64,000 nt of DNA from Alloboseaceae bacterium BT-24-1 (GTDB lineage: Bacteria > Pseudomonadota > Alphaproteobacteria > Rhizobiales > Beijerinckiaceae), in contig JAOYTL010000001.1 of assembly GCA_025846845.1 (NCBI GenBank), positions 620,001 to 684,000 of the forward strand. The letters are read 5' to 3'. Position numbers and translations under genes: made by a program. The notes beneath the pieces were generated by a model. The model did not search any database. It was not told where the DNA came from and saw nothing but the letters and a program-made list of their open reading frames with translations. Of the stretch, positions 17,705 through 25,503 are shown piece by piece; position 1 is the stretch's first letter, and each line of letters opens with the position of its first letter.

Positions 17705-18310
17705 TCAGCCCGCCTTGGCCTTCTCGTCGCCCGGCAGGACGTATTCCGTCCCTTCCCAAGGCGAGAGGAAGTCGAAGTTGCGGAACTCCTGGTTCAGCTT
17801 CACCGGCTCGTAGACGACGCGCTTCTGCTCGTCGTCATAGCGGACCTCGACGAAGCCGGTCAGCGGGAAGTCCTTGCGCAGCGGATAGCCCTCGAAACCG
17901 TAGTCGGTGAGGATACGGCGCAGGTCGGGGTGATTGGAGAACAGGATGCCGTAGAAGTCGTAGGCCTCGCGCTCGTACCAGTTCGCCGCCGGGAAGACCT
18001 CGATCACGGACGGAACCGGCGTCGCCTCGTCGGCCATGACCTTGACGCGCACGCGCCGGTTATGGCGCGGCGAAAGCAGGTGATAGACGACCTCGAAGCG
18101 CTTTTCGCGCTGCGGATAGTCGGCGCCGGCGATGTCGGTGAAGTTGACGAAGCGGAAGCGGGAATCGTCGTAGAGAGTCTTGAGGACCCGCACGATCTCG
18201 GCGGCCTCGGCGAGCACGGTCAGCTCGTCATAGGCGACGACGATGTCGGTCACCGCGCCGGGCAGCGCCGCCTTGATCTCTTCGCCCAATGTCACGAGCG
18301 CTTCGCTCAT
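17705..18310 (-). CDS. nuoC: NADH-quinone oxidoreductase subunit C
   Basis: 201 aa, 30-kDa-type subunit, separate from NuoD as usual in alphaproteobacteria. The diagnostic segment is seen in consecutive pieces: PAANWYEREAYDFYGILFSN, HPDLRRILTDYGFEGYPLRK and DFPLTGFVEVRYDDE. It starts 4 nt after the small ABM-like gene stops. Confidence 0.97.
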   Translation of the reverse strand: MSEALVTLGEEIKAALPGAVTDIVVAYDELTVLAEAAEIVRVLKTLYDDSRFRFVNFTDIAGADYPQREKRFEVVYHLLSPRHNRRVRVKVMADEATPVPSVIEVFPAANWYEREAYDFYGILFSNHPDLRRILTDYGFEGYPLRKDFPLTGFVEVRYDDEQKRVVYEPVKLNQEFRNFDFLSPWEGTEYVLPGDEKAKAG

Positions 18311-18314
18311 TGCA

Positions 18315-18638
18315 TCATCCTTCGAGAATGACCTGGTGATGCGTCACCACGTCATCATAGCTCAACAGCACGGCAGCCGCCGCCGGCTCGACAACCGCTG
18401 CTTCCAGATCCGGCTGCGCGAAAGCCGCGATCGCCGCCATGCTGTCCCAGCGGGTCTGCACGGTGATCTCGACCTCGCCAGCAACCGGGCGGTTGAGCAG
18501 TGCGACGCTACGAAAACCAGCGAGCACCTGCAGCTGAGGCAGCACCGAACCGGAAAGATGCGCGCGATAGGCGAGCGCTCCCTCCGGCGTGGCTCGCGCC
18601 CGCCACTGCCGCATCACGCTGGCGCCAGCTTCGTTCAC
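18315..18638 (-). CDS. ABM-like (antibiotic biosynthesis monooxygenase fold) small protein
   Basis: 107 aa. The pattern VMRQWRARATPEGALAYRAH, FRSVALLNRPVAGEVEITVQ and TRWDSMAAIAAFAQPDLEAA fits the dimeric alpha-beta barrel ABM/DUF family. Members include small oxygenases and stress proteins, and the substrate cannot be inferred. The GTG start overlaps the nuoB stop by 4 nt (GTGA), so it is translationally coupled to nuoB, with nuoC 4 nt downstream. It is an accessory insertion in the operon and not a known subunit. Confidence 0.7.
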   Translation of the reverse strand: MNEAGASVMRQWRARATPEGALAYRAHLSGSVLPQLQVLAGFRSVALLNRPVAGEVEITVQTRWDSMAAIAAFAQPDLEAAVVEPAAAAVLLSYDDVVTHHQVILEG

Positions 18639-19219
18639 CGCTCGATCGTCCCCGTCCGCCGGATCTTCTTCTGCAGCAGCAGCACGCCGTAGAGCAGCGC
18701 TTCCGCGGTCGGCGGGCAGCCCGGCACATAGACGTCGATCGGCACGATGCGGTCGCAGCCGCGAACCACCGAATAGCTGTAATGGTAGTAGCCGCCGCCA
18801 TTAGCGCAGGAGCCCATCGAGATGACGTAGCGCGGCTCCGGCATCTGGTCGTAGACCTTGCGCAGGGCCGGAGCCATCTTGTTGGTCAGCGTGCCGGCGA
18901 CGATCATCACGTCGGACTGGCGCGGAGAGGCGCGCGGCGCGAAGCCGAAACGCTCGACATCGTAGCGCGGCATCGAGAGCTGCATCATCTCGACCGCGCA
19001 GCAGGCGAGACCAAAGGTCATCCACATCAGCGAGCCGGTGCGGGACCAGTTGATCAGGTCGTCGGTCGCCGTGACCAGAAAGCCCTTGTCGGCCAGCTCG
19101 TTGTTGATCTCGACGAAGAAGGGATCGCGCGTGCCGACCGGGTTGCCGTCCGGGCCGAGCAGGCCCCTGGGTGCCGGCGCGACGAGCGGATCACCGCGAT
19201 CGATCGCTGTCATGGCCAT
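18635..19219 (-). CDS. nuoB: NADH-quinone oxidoreductase subunit B
   Basis: 194 aa subunit carrying cluster N2, the last electron donor to quinone. The adjacent double Cys (LACCAVEMMQL), MGSCANGGGYYHYSYSVVRG and the last ligand in YVPGCPPTAEALLYG are all present. It is preceded by nuoA with a 72-nt gap and followed by an overlapping ABM-like gene. Confidence 0.97.
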   Translation of the reverse strand: MAMTAIDRGDPLVAPAPRGLLGPDGNPVGTRDPFFVEINNELADKGFLVTATDDLINWSRTGSLMWMTFGLACCAVEMMQLSMPRYDVERFGFAPRASPRQSDVMIVAGTLTNKMAPALRKVYDQMPEPRYVISMGSCANGGGYYHYSYSVVRGCDRIVPIDVYVPGCPPTAEALLYGVLLLQKKIRRTGTIER

Positions 19220-19291
19220 CAGTTCGAACCTTTAGCTTTCGTCGAATGTAAGAACGGAGACAGGACGGTATCAAGCTTACGCGACAAATGG

Positions 19292-19672
19292 TCAGTCCCA
19301 CTCGAGCGCGCCCTTGCGCCACTCGTAGACGAAGCCGACGGTCAGCACGCCCAGGAAGATCATCATCGACCAGAAGCCGAACCAGCCGAGTCCGCCGAAG
19401 GCGACCGCCCACGGGAAGAGGAAGGCGACTTCGAGGTCGAAGATGATGAAGAGGATGGCGACGAGGTAGAAGCGCACGTCGAATTTCATGCGCGCATCGT
19501 CGAAGGCGTTGAAGCCGCATTCATAGGCCGAGAGCTTCTCGGCGTCGGGCTTGGAATAGGCGACGGCGAACGGCGCGATCAGGAGCGCCAGGCCAATCAC
19601 GATCGACAGGCCGATGAAGATGACCAGAGGCAGGTAGTCCGACAGCAGGGACTGCACAGGAAGAGCTTGCAT
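19292..19672 (-). CDS. nuoA: NADH-quinone oxidoreductase subunit A
   Basis: 126 aa with three membrane helices (ND3). KPDAEKLSAYECGFNAFDDA contains the conserved loop Cys of the YECGF motif near the quinone site. FDVRFYLVAILFIIFDLEVA and FLFPWA follow as expected. It is the first gene of the nuo operon, so the promoter should lie in the gap above 19673. Confidence 0.97.
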   Translation of the reverse strand: MQALPVQSLLSDYLPLVIFIGLSIVIGLALLIAPFAVAYSKPDAEKLSAYECGFNAFDDARMKFDVRFYLVAILFIIFDLEVAFLFPWAVAFGGLGWFGFWSMMIFLGVLTVGFVYEWRKGALEWD

Positions 19673-20074
19673 CTGTCACCCCGCTTCAACCCGGCGCCGA
19701 GGCGGCGCCCTCAATCTCGCCAGTCGATTAGACCCTGCTTTAGAATCACGCAAGGGTTCGCCGCGCCGCACAACGCGGCTATCGCCATGTCTTTGCCGCA
19801 TATGTCGACCCGGCTCGCGAAAGTGTCGCGTTTCCCGGGCGTTTCGACCTCGATTCTCGCGGCCGATCACGCCTGACGCAAGGCGGTTGTCGCGGCGCGT
19901 CGAAGCGTGGCAAACGGGGACGTAACGTCAGTCTTCGGCGCCGGCACGATTCGTCGGCAAGCGCTGCCAATGCGTCAGGAGCACCGCTGCGGGAATGCCG
20001 AGGCCAACAACGCATCGTGATCGCGCATTCCTGGCTGCGTTCCCGCCATCGGCGTCCCGCGCCTCGTGATTGCC
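19673..20074. promoter_or_regulatory. gap upstream of nuoA; probable nuo promoter region, no gene seen
   Basis: About 400 nt between nuoA (leftward) and the M15-like gene (rightward). Open frames here have no recognisable protein features and are out of keeping with neighbouring genes. As the only large gap before nuoA it should carry the nuo promoter and probably that of the M15-like gene. No confident -35/-10 pair or operator could be assigned by eye. Confidence 0.4.
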
Positions 20075-20683
20075 ATGCTGAGAGTCATGCTGGCTGGCGC
20101 CTGTGTCGCCGGGATGGCGTTCGGCGGCCCAGCCGCAGCGCAGATGATGCTCGCGCCCCTTCCCCCCGAACGCCCCTTCGATCTCGACCTGCAGATCAAG
20201 CCGGGCGCGCCACCGATCGTCGTGGTCCCGGCGCCTCCGGTCGAAGCCAGCCTCGCAACGCCCCCGGGGCCCGCGCCCACCCTCGCCCAGCCCGATGACG
20301 ACGAGGGCCCGGAATGGCCGCAACGCACGCCCGGGCAGGTCGGCGAGGAGCCCGCCTTCGATCCCGACGAGAAACCCGACAAGCCGGGCATCTCGACCGA
20401 TCCTGGAACCTCGATCGTCTGCCTGCCGCCGGTCCTGAAGAGCATCCTCGGCAAGATCTCGGACAAGTACGGGGCTGTTAAGGTGACCTCGACCTGGCGG
20501 CCGCCCTGGCGGGCGCGGCGCGGCTCCTATCACAAGCGCTGCGAGGCAATGGATTTTCGGGTGCCAGGCGTCAGGCCGCGCACCGTTCTGGAATGGGCCC
20601 GAAACCTGCCCGAGGTCGGTGGCAACAAGGTCTACTGGAACGGGCTGATCCACATCGACACAGGGCCGCGTCGGCCCTGGTAG
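20075..20683 (+). CDS. secreted M15-like (D-Ala-D-Ala carboxypeptidase fold) protein
   Basis: 202 aa from the ATG at 20075; an in-frame GTG at 20066 would add three residues. A signal peptide (MLRVMLAGACVAGMAFGG, cleavage near AAAQ) leads into a Pro-rich acidic linker of about 90 residues and a C-terminal domain. There SYHKRCEAMDF matches the M15 zinc motif SxHxxGxAxD except that the usual Gly is Cys, and NGLIHIDTGP supplies the third ligand region. Members cut or bind peptidoglycan stem peptides in the periplasm. Family membership is likely; activity is not proven. Confidence 0.75.
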   Translation: MLRVMLAGACVAGMAFGGPAAAQMMLAPLPPERPFDLDLQIKPGAPPIVVVPAPPVEASLATPPGPAPTLAQPDDDEGPEWPQRTPGQVGEEPAFDPDEKPDKPGISTDPGTSIVCLPPVLKSILGKISDKYGAVKVTSTWRPPWRARRGSYHKRCEAMDFRVPGVRPRTVLEWARNLPEVGGNKVYWNGLIHIDTGPRRPW

Positions 20684-20687
20684 GCCA

Positions 20688-20731
20688 GGTATCGGACGGG
20701 AAGACGCGGATGCGTCCTTCAGTCCGATACC
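20688..20731. terminator. nested palindrome between convergent genes, possible bidirectional terminator
   Basis: Perfect 10-nt arms GGTATCGGAC / GTCCGATACC (20688-20697 and 20722-20731) enclose a second hairpin GACGC-N4-GCGTC (20703-20716). It lies between the ends of two convergent genes. No clear T-tract follows on either strand, so it may act with Rho or simply as a processing barrier. Confidence 0.5.
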
Positions 20732-20749
20732 GATCAAGACCTCGGCGCC

Positions 20750-21121
20750 TCAGTAGGTGCTGCCGCTATAGGGATTGCCTCCCCGGATATAACCCCGCCC
20801 GCCATAGCCATCATTGCCGCGTCCACGCCCGTAGCCATAGCCACGATCGTAGCCGCGTCCACGACCGTACCCATAGCCACGGTCATAACCGCGCCCTCCG
20901 TAGCCGTAGCCCCGGCCGCGATTCTGCCGGTCGAGATTCCGCTGAATCTCCATCATGCGATGCTCGCGCGTATGGCGCGTGAATGCGACGTCGAGACCGT
21001 CGAGTGCGCGGGCGATCTCTGCCTCGCCCGCTGGGCCAGCTTCGTGAATGGGCGAAGCCCATGCAGCGCCCGACCAAGCCAGGCCGCCGATCACGATTGC
21101 GATGAGAGTCGGTTTGCGCAT
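20750..21121 (-). CDS. secreted Gly/Tyr/Arg-rich repeat protein
   Basis: 123 aa. The ATG at 21121 has a good ribosome site (GGAGG, 7 nt upstream) and gives a clear signal peptide (MRKPTLIAIVIGGLAWSGAA, cleavage near AWA). A short helical region (residues 30-65, FTRHTREHRMMEIQRNLDRQ) follows, then a low-complexity tail. The tail repeats GYGYGRGRGYDR-like units several times and ends NPYSGSTY. Function unknown; such tails occur in envelope-associated or RNA-binding-like proteins, but no assignment is justified. Confidence 0.65.
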   Translation of the reverse strand: MRKPTLIAIVIGGLAWSGAAWASPIHEAGPAGEAEIARALDGLDVAFTRHTREHRMMEIQRNLDRQNRGRGYGYGGRGYDRGYGYGRGRGYDRGYGYGRGRGNDGYGGRGYIRGGNPYSGSTY

Positions 21122-21231
21122 TCCATTTCCTCCAGGCCCCAAGACAGGGCAAGCCTCAAGGGGAACTGGCGCGCCCTGGAATTGTTCCAGTCACCGCCGG
21201 CAACGCGCGCAGGAAGAGAGCAGCAAGGCGG

Positions 21232-22593
21232 CTATATCTCCCGAGCGGCGAGCCGGACCGCTGCGAGCGTCGCATCGACGACTGCCCCGTCATGCTGCGA
21301 AGAGACGAACCAGGCGCCCCGTTCGAGCACGCGCACGCCACGCCTGAGCAGCGCGTGGGCGAAGCGGCTGTAGGCGACCTTGTCCGAGCGCGCGACGTCC
21401 CGATAGTTCCGTGCCGGAGTGTCGAGCCCGAAGGCGACGTGGAACATCAGCGGGAAGCCGGCGACCTGAGCCTTGATTCCCGCCTCGGCCAGGATCGTGC
21501 GGATACCATCCTGCAGGCGCTGGCCGTGGGCAGAGCTGCGCTCATAGTGCTCGGGCGTCAGCAGGTTCTGCGTCGCCACCATCGCCGCCATCGCGATCGG
21601 CTGGGCGTTGAAGGTGCCGCCATGCAGCACGCCGTCGGCGAACAGGTCGACCAGGTCGGCCCGGCCGGCGATCGCCGCGACCGGAAAGCCGTTGGCGATC
21701 GCCTTGGCCATGAGGGTGAGATCGGGCGTGACGCCGAAGCGTTCCTGGGCACCGCCGCGAGCGAGGCGGAAGCCGGTGATGACCTCGTCGAAGATCAGCA
21801 GCGCGCCATGTCTGCGGCAGGCGGCGAGTGCGCCTTCGAGATAGCCCTGCGCCGGGGCGATGGCGCCCTGGTTGCACATCGCCGGCTCCATCAGCACCGC
21901 CGCGACATCGCCTTTGGCAAGACGCGTTTGGAGTGCTTCGAGATCGTTCCAGCCAAGGATCGAGAGCCCCTCGCCCGCCGCTGCATCCTGGCCCTTGCTG
22001 CCGATCACAGGGGTCGGCGCGTCGTCCGGCCCTGCCGCGTTGAGGCCGGGCGCGGTCGACCAAAGGATGTTGTCGAACCAGCCATGATAGTGGCCCTCGA
22101 ACTTGACGATGGTGCGCCTGCCCGTGGCGGCGCGTGCCAGCCGCATCGCGGCTTGCGCCACCTCCGAGCCCGACGAGCCGAAGCGCAGCCGCTCGGCTGA
22201 CGGAATGCGCTCGCAGATCAGCTTCGCCGCCTCGTACTCGACCGGCGCCTGGCCGGCGAAGAGGATGCCCTTCTCCGCCTGTTTCCGGACCGCCTCCAGC
22301 ACGGGCGCCGGATTGTGGCCGAGCACCGTCGCGCCCATGCCGCAGTAATAGTCGATGATCCGGTTGCCATCGACATCGATGAGATAGGCGCCCTCGCCGC
22401 GCTCGAAGACGAGCGGTCCCGGGGCCATGCCGAGCCGGAAATTGCTGTTCACGCCGCCCGCGATGAAGCGCACATTCTGCGCGATCTGCCGGGCCGATTC
22501 CTCGAAGCGCAGTGTTCCCGCCTGATGGGTGCCGTTCGCTGTCACGTGCGTCGCCTCCGCTGCAATCTGCACGAGCAGACCAAAGCGCTTCAT
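21232..22593 (-). CDS. class III (glutamate-1-semialdehyde-type) PLP aminotransferase
   Basis: 453 aa. The PLP-binding features are RFGSSGSEVAQAAMRLARA (phosphate loop), FEGHYHGW, LLIFDEVITGFR (Asp to the pyridine N) and LMAKAIANGFPVAAIAG with the probable Schiff-base Lys. The overall form resembles GSA aminomutase-like amine/amino-acid transaminases and not HemL itself, since the local context is catabolic. The start is uncertain: ATG 22593 is used, with GTG 22545 possible. It is divergent from the IclR gene across 88 nt and probably under its control. Confidence 0.88.
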   Translation of the reverse strand: MKRFGLLVQIAAEATHVTANGTHQAGTLRFEESARQIAQNVRFIAGGVNSNFRLGMAPGPLVFERGEGAYLIDVDGNRIIDYYCGMGATVLGHNPAPVLEAVRKQAEKGILFAGQAPVEYEAAKLICERIPSAERLRFGSSGSEVAQAAMRLARAATGRRTIVKFEGHYHGWFDNILWSTAPGLNAAGPDDAPTPVIGSKGQDAAAGEGLSILGWNDLEALQTRLAKGDVAAVLMEPAMCNQGAIAPAQGYLEGALAACRRHGALLIFDEVITGFRLARGGAQERFGVTPDLTLMAKAIANGFPVAAIAGRADLVDLFADGVLHGGTFNAQPIAMAAMVATQNLLTPEHYERSSAHGQRLQDGIRTILAEAGIKAQVAGFPLMFHVAFGLDTPARNYRDVARSDKVAYSRFAHALLRRGVRVLERGAWFVSSQHDGAVVDATLAAVRLAAREI

Positions 22594-22611
22594 CCGCGTA
22601 AAGGAACACGG

Positions 22612-22628
22612 GTTTCGTGTTGCGGAAT
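22612..22628. promoter_or_regulatory. candidate IclR-family operator (site C)
   Basis: GTTTC-GTGTTGC-GGAAT, an imperfect copy (8 of 10 arm bases) of the GTTCC-N7-GGAAC palindrome seen at 28744-28764 and 31627-31643. It lies in the 88-nt space between the divergent aminotransferase and iclR-type genes, where an autoregulating IclR protein would be expected to bind. Recognition by that protein is inference. Confidence 0.4.
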
Positions 22629-22681
22629 TCGATAGTGCTGGGCTATGCCGACTCATCGTTCAAGGGACGACCGGAGCGGCC

Positions 22682-23473
22682 ATGGCGAAGACGAGCGAGA
22701 ATCCTTACGTCGTACAGCCGGTGATGAAAGCGTTGAGGGTGCTGGAGCTGGTCGCGCGTCACGGCCACGAGATCGCGCTCACCGCCGTCAGCAAGGAATT
22801 GCGGATCCCGAAGACGACGACCTTCCGCTATCTGCAGACGCTGTCCGCCGCCGGCTTCCTCGATCACAACCGGGCGACGGATCGCTATACGCTCGGCCCG
22901 CAGATGCGCTCGATCGCCCGCGCCGACGCCAGCGTCAGCAAGATCCGCGGCCTCGCCCGGCCGGCGATGACCGAGCTGATGCACGAGTTCAACGAGACGG
23001 TGAACCTCGCGGTGAAGGGCAACGGCACGATCGTCTATATCGACCTGATCGAAGCCAATCGCTCGCTTCGCATGCAGGCGCGCATCGGCGACAGCCACCC
23101 GATGCACTCGACCGCGCTCGGCAAGGCGATCCTCGCCTTCCTGCCCGAAGCCGAGCGGCAGCGCCAGCTCGACCTGCCGCTGACCGAGCGCACCGGCCGC
23201 ACCCTGCTCGAACGCGAGGAGATCGAGCGGCAATTGCGCCAGGTGGCGCGCACGGGCTACGCCACCGAGATGGGCGAGAACGAGGATGGCGCCATGTGCA
23301 TCGGCGCGCCGATCCTCGACGAGCACGGCTATCCCGTCGCGGCGCTCTCGATCTCGGCGCCGCTGATGCGCATGCCGCATTCGCTCGCGGCCAAGGCCGG
23401 CGCGCGATTGCGCGAGATCGCGGCAGGGATCTCGGCTCGGCTCGGCTCGCAGCCGGCAATCGCCCCGCGCTGA
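22682..23473 (+). CDS. IclR family transcriptional regulator
   Basis: 263 aa from the ATG at 22682, which has a GGAG site 6 nt upstream; longer upstream frames have no IclR content. The N-terminal winged helix-turn-helix is VMKALRVLELVARHGHEIAL, VSKELRIPKTTTFRYLQTLS. The C-terminal ligand-binding domain includes GDSHPMHSTALGKAILAFLP, the usual effector-domain motif, and AAPILDEHGYPVAALSISAP-like sequence. It is divergent from the aminotransferase and convergent with the permease gene, and likely regulates the surrounding catabolic block. Confidence 0.92.
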   Translation: MAKTSENPYVVQPVMKALRVLELVARHGHEIALTAVSKELRIPKTTTFRYLQTLSAAGFLDHNRATDRYTLGPQMRSIARADASVSKIRGLARPAMTELMHEFNETVNLAVKGNGTIVYIDLIEANRSLRMQARIGDSHPMHSTALGKAILAFLPEAERQRQLDLPLTERTGRTLLEREEIERQLRQVARTGYATEMGENEDGAMCIGAPILDEHGYPVAALSISAPLMRMPHSLAAKAGARLREIAAGISARLGSQPAIAPR

Positions 23474-23481
23474 GGCGGCGC

Positions 23482-24429
23482 TCATCGGTATTCGATCCGC
23501 GGATCGATCCAGGCGTAGAGCATGTCGACCGCGAGGTTGATCAGCATGTAGGCGATCAGGATCACCAGGATGCAGCCCTGGATCAGCGGATAATCGCGGG
23601 TGGTGATCGCCTGGATCAGCAAGCGCCCGAGGCCGGGATAGGTGAAGACCGCCTCCGTGACGACGGCGCCGCCGATGAAGTGCGCCATCATCAATCCGAC
23701 GATGGTGACGAAGGGCAAAAGTGCGTTGCGCATGATGTGCAGGCCGACGATGCGCTTCTCCGGCACGCCCTTGGCACGGGCGGTGCGGACATAGTCGGCC
23801 CGCGCCTCGCCGATCAGCGAGGCCCGCAGGAAGCGTCCGAGCACGCCCGAGACGTAGACCCCGAGCGTCAGCGCCGGCAGGACGAGGCTGCGCACGGCAT
23901 CGAGCGGCGCTTGCCAGAGCGGCACATAGCGCGACGCCGAGGGCAGCCAGCGCAATTCGACGGCGAAGAGCAGGATCAGGAGGATGCCGAGCCAGAAGGT
24001 CGGCACGCCGAGCGCCAGCGCGCTCCAGCCGCTGAGCACCCGGTCGAGCCAGGAATTCGGCCGGACGGCGCTGGCGATCGCAACGGGGATGCCGATGACG
24101 AGCGCGACGATGATGGCGCAGAGCGCGAGCTGCAGCGTCGCCGGCAGGCGCTCGCCGATCAGTTGCAGCACCGGCTGGCGGCTGTGCAGCGACAGACCGA
24201 AATCGCCGGTGAGCGCGCGGCCGAGCCAGTCGGCATATTGCACCACCATCGGCCGGTCGAAGCCGAAGCGCCGGGTCACCTCGGCGACCTCCTCCGCCGT
24301 GGCGTTCTCGCCGGCGATGACCGCGACCGGCCCGCCCGGCACGGCATAGATCATCGCGAAGATCGCAAAGGAGGCGATCAGCAGCACGGGCAGCATCTGG
24401 GCGAGGCGGCGCAGGACGTAGGCCGTCAT
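23482..24429 (-). CDS. dipeptide/oligopeptide-type ABC transporter permease (DppB-like)
   Basis: 315 aa inner-membrane permease of the peptide/nickel family. Evidence is the N-terminal helix YVLRRLAQMLPVLLIASFAI, the large periplasmic loop (GGPVAVIAGENATAEEV), the EAA loop YVRTARAKGVPEKRIVGLHI and the C-terminal DMLYAWIDPRIEYR, which is typical of DppB/OppB. It overlaps the DppC-like gene by 4 nt. No matching ATPase gene occurs nearby. Confidence 0.94.
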   Translation of the reverse strand: MTAYVLRRLAQMLPVLLIASFAIFAMIYAVPGGPVAVIAGENATAEEVAEVTRRFGFDRPMVVQYADWLGRALTGDFGLSLHSRQPVLQLIGERLPATLQLALCAIIVALVIGIPVAIASAVRPNSWLDRVLSGWSALALGVPTFWLGILLILLFAVELRWLPSASRYVPLWQAPLDAVRSLVLPALTLGVYVSGVLGRFLRASLIGEARADYVRTARAKGVPEKRIVGLHIMRNALLPFVTIVGLMMAHFIGGAVVTEAVFTYPGLGRLLIQAITTRDYPLIQGCILVILIAYMLINLAVDMLYAWIDPRIEYR

Positions 24430-25304
24430 CGCCGGCCCCCGATCGTCGCGCCGGAAGCATCGGTCTCGTCGCGGTCGAGGATCGCGGTCAGCGCTCGTCC
24501 GATCGTGTCGAAGGAGAGGATCGTCAGCGTCAGGACTAGGCCGGGCAGCACGGCGTAGCTCGGCGCCTCATAGAGATAGGATTTGCCGGTGCGCAGCATC
24601 TCGCCCCAGCTCGGCGTCGGCGGCGGCACGCCGACACCGAGGAAGGCGAGCGCCGCCTCGAGCAGGATCGCGATCGAGGCGAGCACGATCGCCTGCACGA
24701 CCAGAGGGCTCAGGATATTGGGCAGGAGGGTCCGGACCATGATGTAGCCCGGCCGACCGCCGAAGCTGCGCACCGCCATGACGAAATCGAGCTGGCGCAG
24801 CGCCATGACCTGCGCCCTGGCGATGCGGGCGAAACCCGGGATGCCGGCGATGCCGACGGCGATCAGCGCCGCCCCCTGGCTGCGGCCCAGCACGGCGATC
24901 AGCGCCATGGCGAACAGGATGTTCGGCAAAGCGAGCAGCACGTCGATACAGCGCATCAGCAGGGAATCGCGCCAGTCGCCGTAGAAGCCGGCGATCAAAC
25001 CGACCGGTATGCCGACGAGCGCCGCGATCAGGACGGCACCGAAGGCGGTGATCAGCGAGGTGCGGGCGCCGTAGACGACGCGGGCGAGGATATCGCGGCC
25101 GAGCTCATCAGTGCCGAACCAGCTCTCGGCCGAAGGTGGCTTCAGCGAATCCGCGATGCTCTGCGCCAGCGGATCGAGCGGCAACAGGCCGGCGAAGGTT
25201 GCTGCCAGCGCGACCAGAGTGAGGAAGACGAGGCTCAGGGCCGGGCCCCGCCGGGCGAGCAGCCGGCGCAGCAGGCTTCCCAGAGCGGCCAGCGTCTCCG
25301 TCAC
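24426..25304 (-). CDS. dipeptide/oligopeptide-type ABC transporter permease (DppC-like)
   Basis: 292 aa from a GTG at 25304 (a second GTG at 25316 is possible). An in-frame extension upstream is translated repeat DNA and was excluded. Family features are LLPLDPLAQSIADSLKPPSA, WFGTDELGRDILARVVYGAR (the DppC FGTDxxGRD motif), the EAA loop GFARIARAQVMALRQLDFVM and FLGVGVPPPTPSWGEMLRTG. It pairs with the DppB-like permease by a 4-nt overlap. Confidence 0.94.
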   Translation of the reverse strand: MTETLAALGSLLRRLLARRGPALSLVFLTLVALAATFAGLLPLDPLAQSIADSLKPPSAESWFGTDELGRDILARVVYGARTSLITAFGAVLIAALVGIPVGLIAGFYGDWRDSLLMRCIDVLLALPNILFAMALIAVLGRSQGAALIAVGIAGIPGFARIARAQVMALRQLDFVMAVRSFGGRPGYIMVRTLLPNILSPLVVQAIVLASIAILLEAALAFLGVGVPPPTPSWGEMLRTGKSYLYEAPSYAVLPGLVLTLTILSFDTIGRALTAILDRDETDASGATIGGRR

Positions 25305-25340
25305 GGATTGCCCCACAGAGGGCTGATCGCCGGAACTCTT

Positions 25341-25486
25341 CCCTTCCCCCTTGTGGGGAAGGGAGAGGGATGGGGGGCGAACGACTTGGCTAGGGAAGGA
25401 TTGTATAGCCGGATCGGTGCGATCATCGGCAGAATAGCACCTACTTTCCGCCCCCCACCCCTGCCCCTCCCCACGAGGGGGAGGGG
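25341..25486. repeat. inverted pair of CCCTTCCCC-type stem-loop repeats
   Basis: Two related units of about 38 nt point towards each other. Unit one (25341-25379) contains the hairpin CCCTTCCCC-N5-GGGGAAGGG followed by a GGGATGGGGGGCG tail. Unit two (25449-25486) is its inverted copy with hairpin CCCCTCCCC-N4-GGGGGAGGGG. They fill most of the 199-nt gap between the substrate-binding-protein gene and the permease genes. Each folds alone, and the pair could form one long stem. This looks like a dispersed intergenic repeat. Confidence 0.75.
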
Positions 25487-25503
25487 TTTCCCGTCGCACC
25501 CCA

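Noticed and set aside
22643..24558. Two 600-codon open frames, one on each strand, over the iclR and permease genes
   Set aside because: Both are frameshifted or antisense readings of the IclR and DppB/DppC-like genes and lack any domain.
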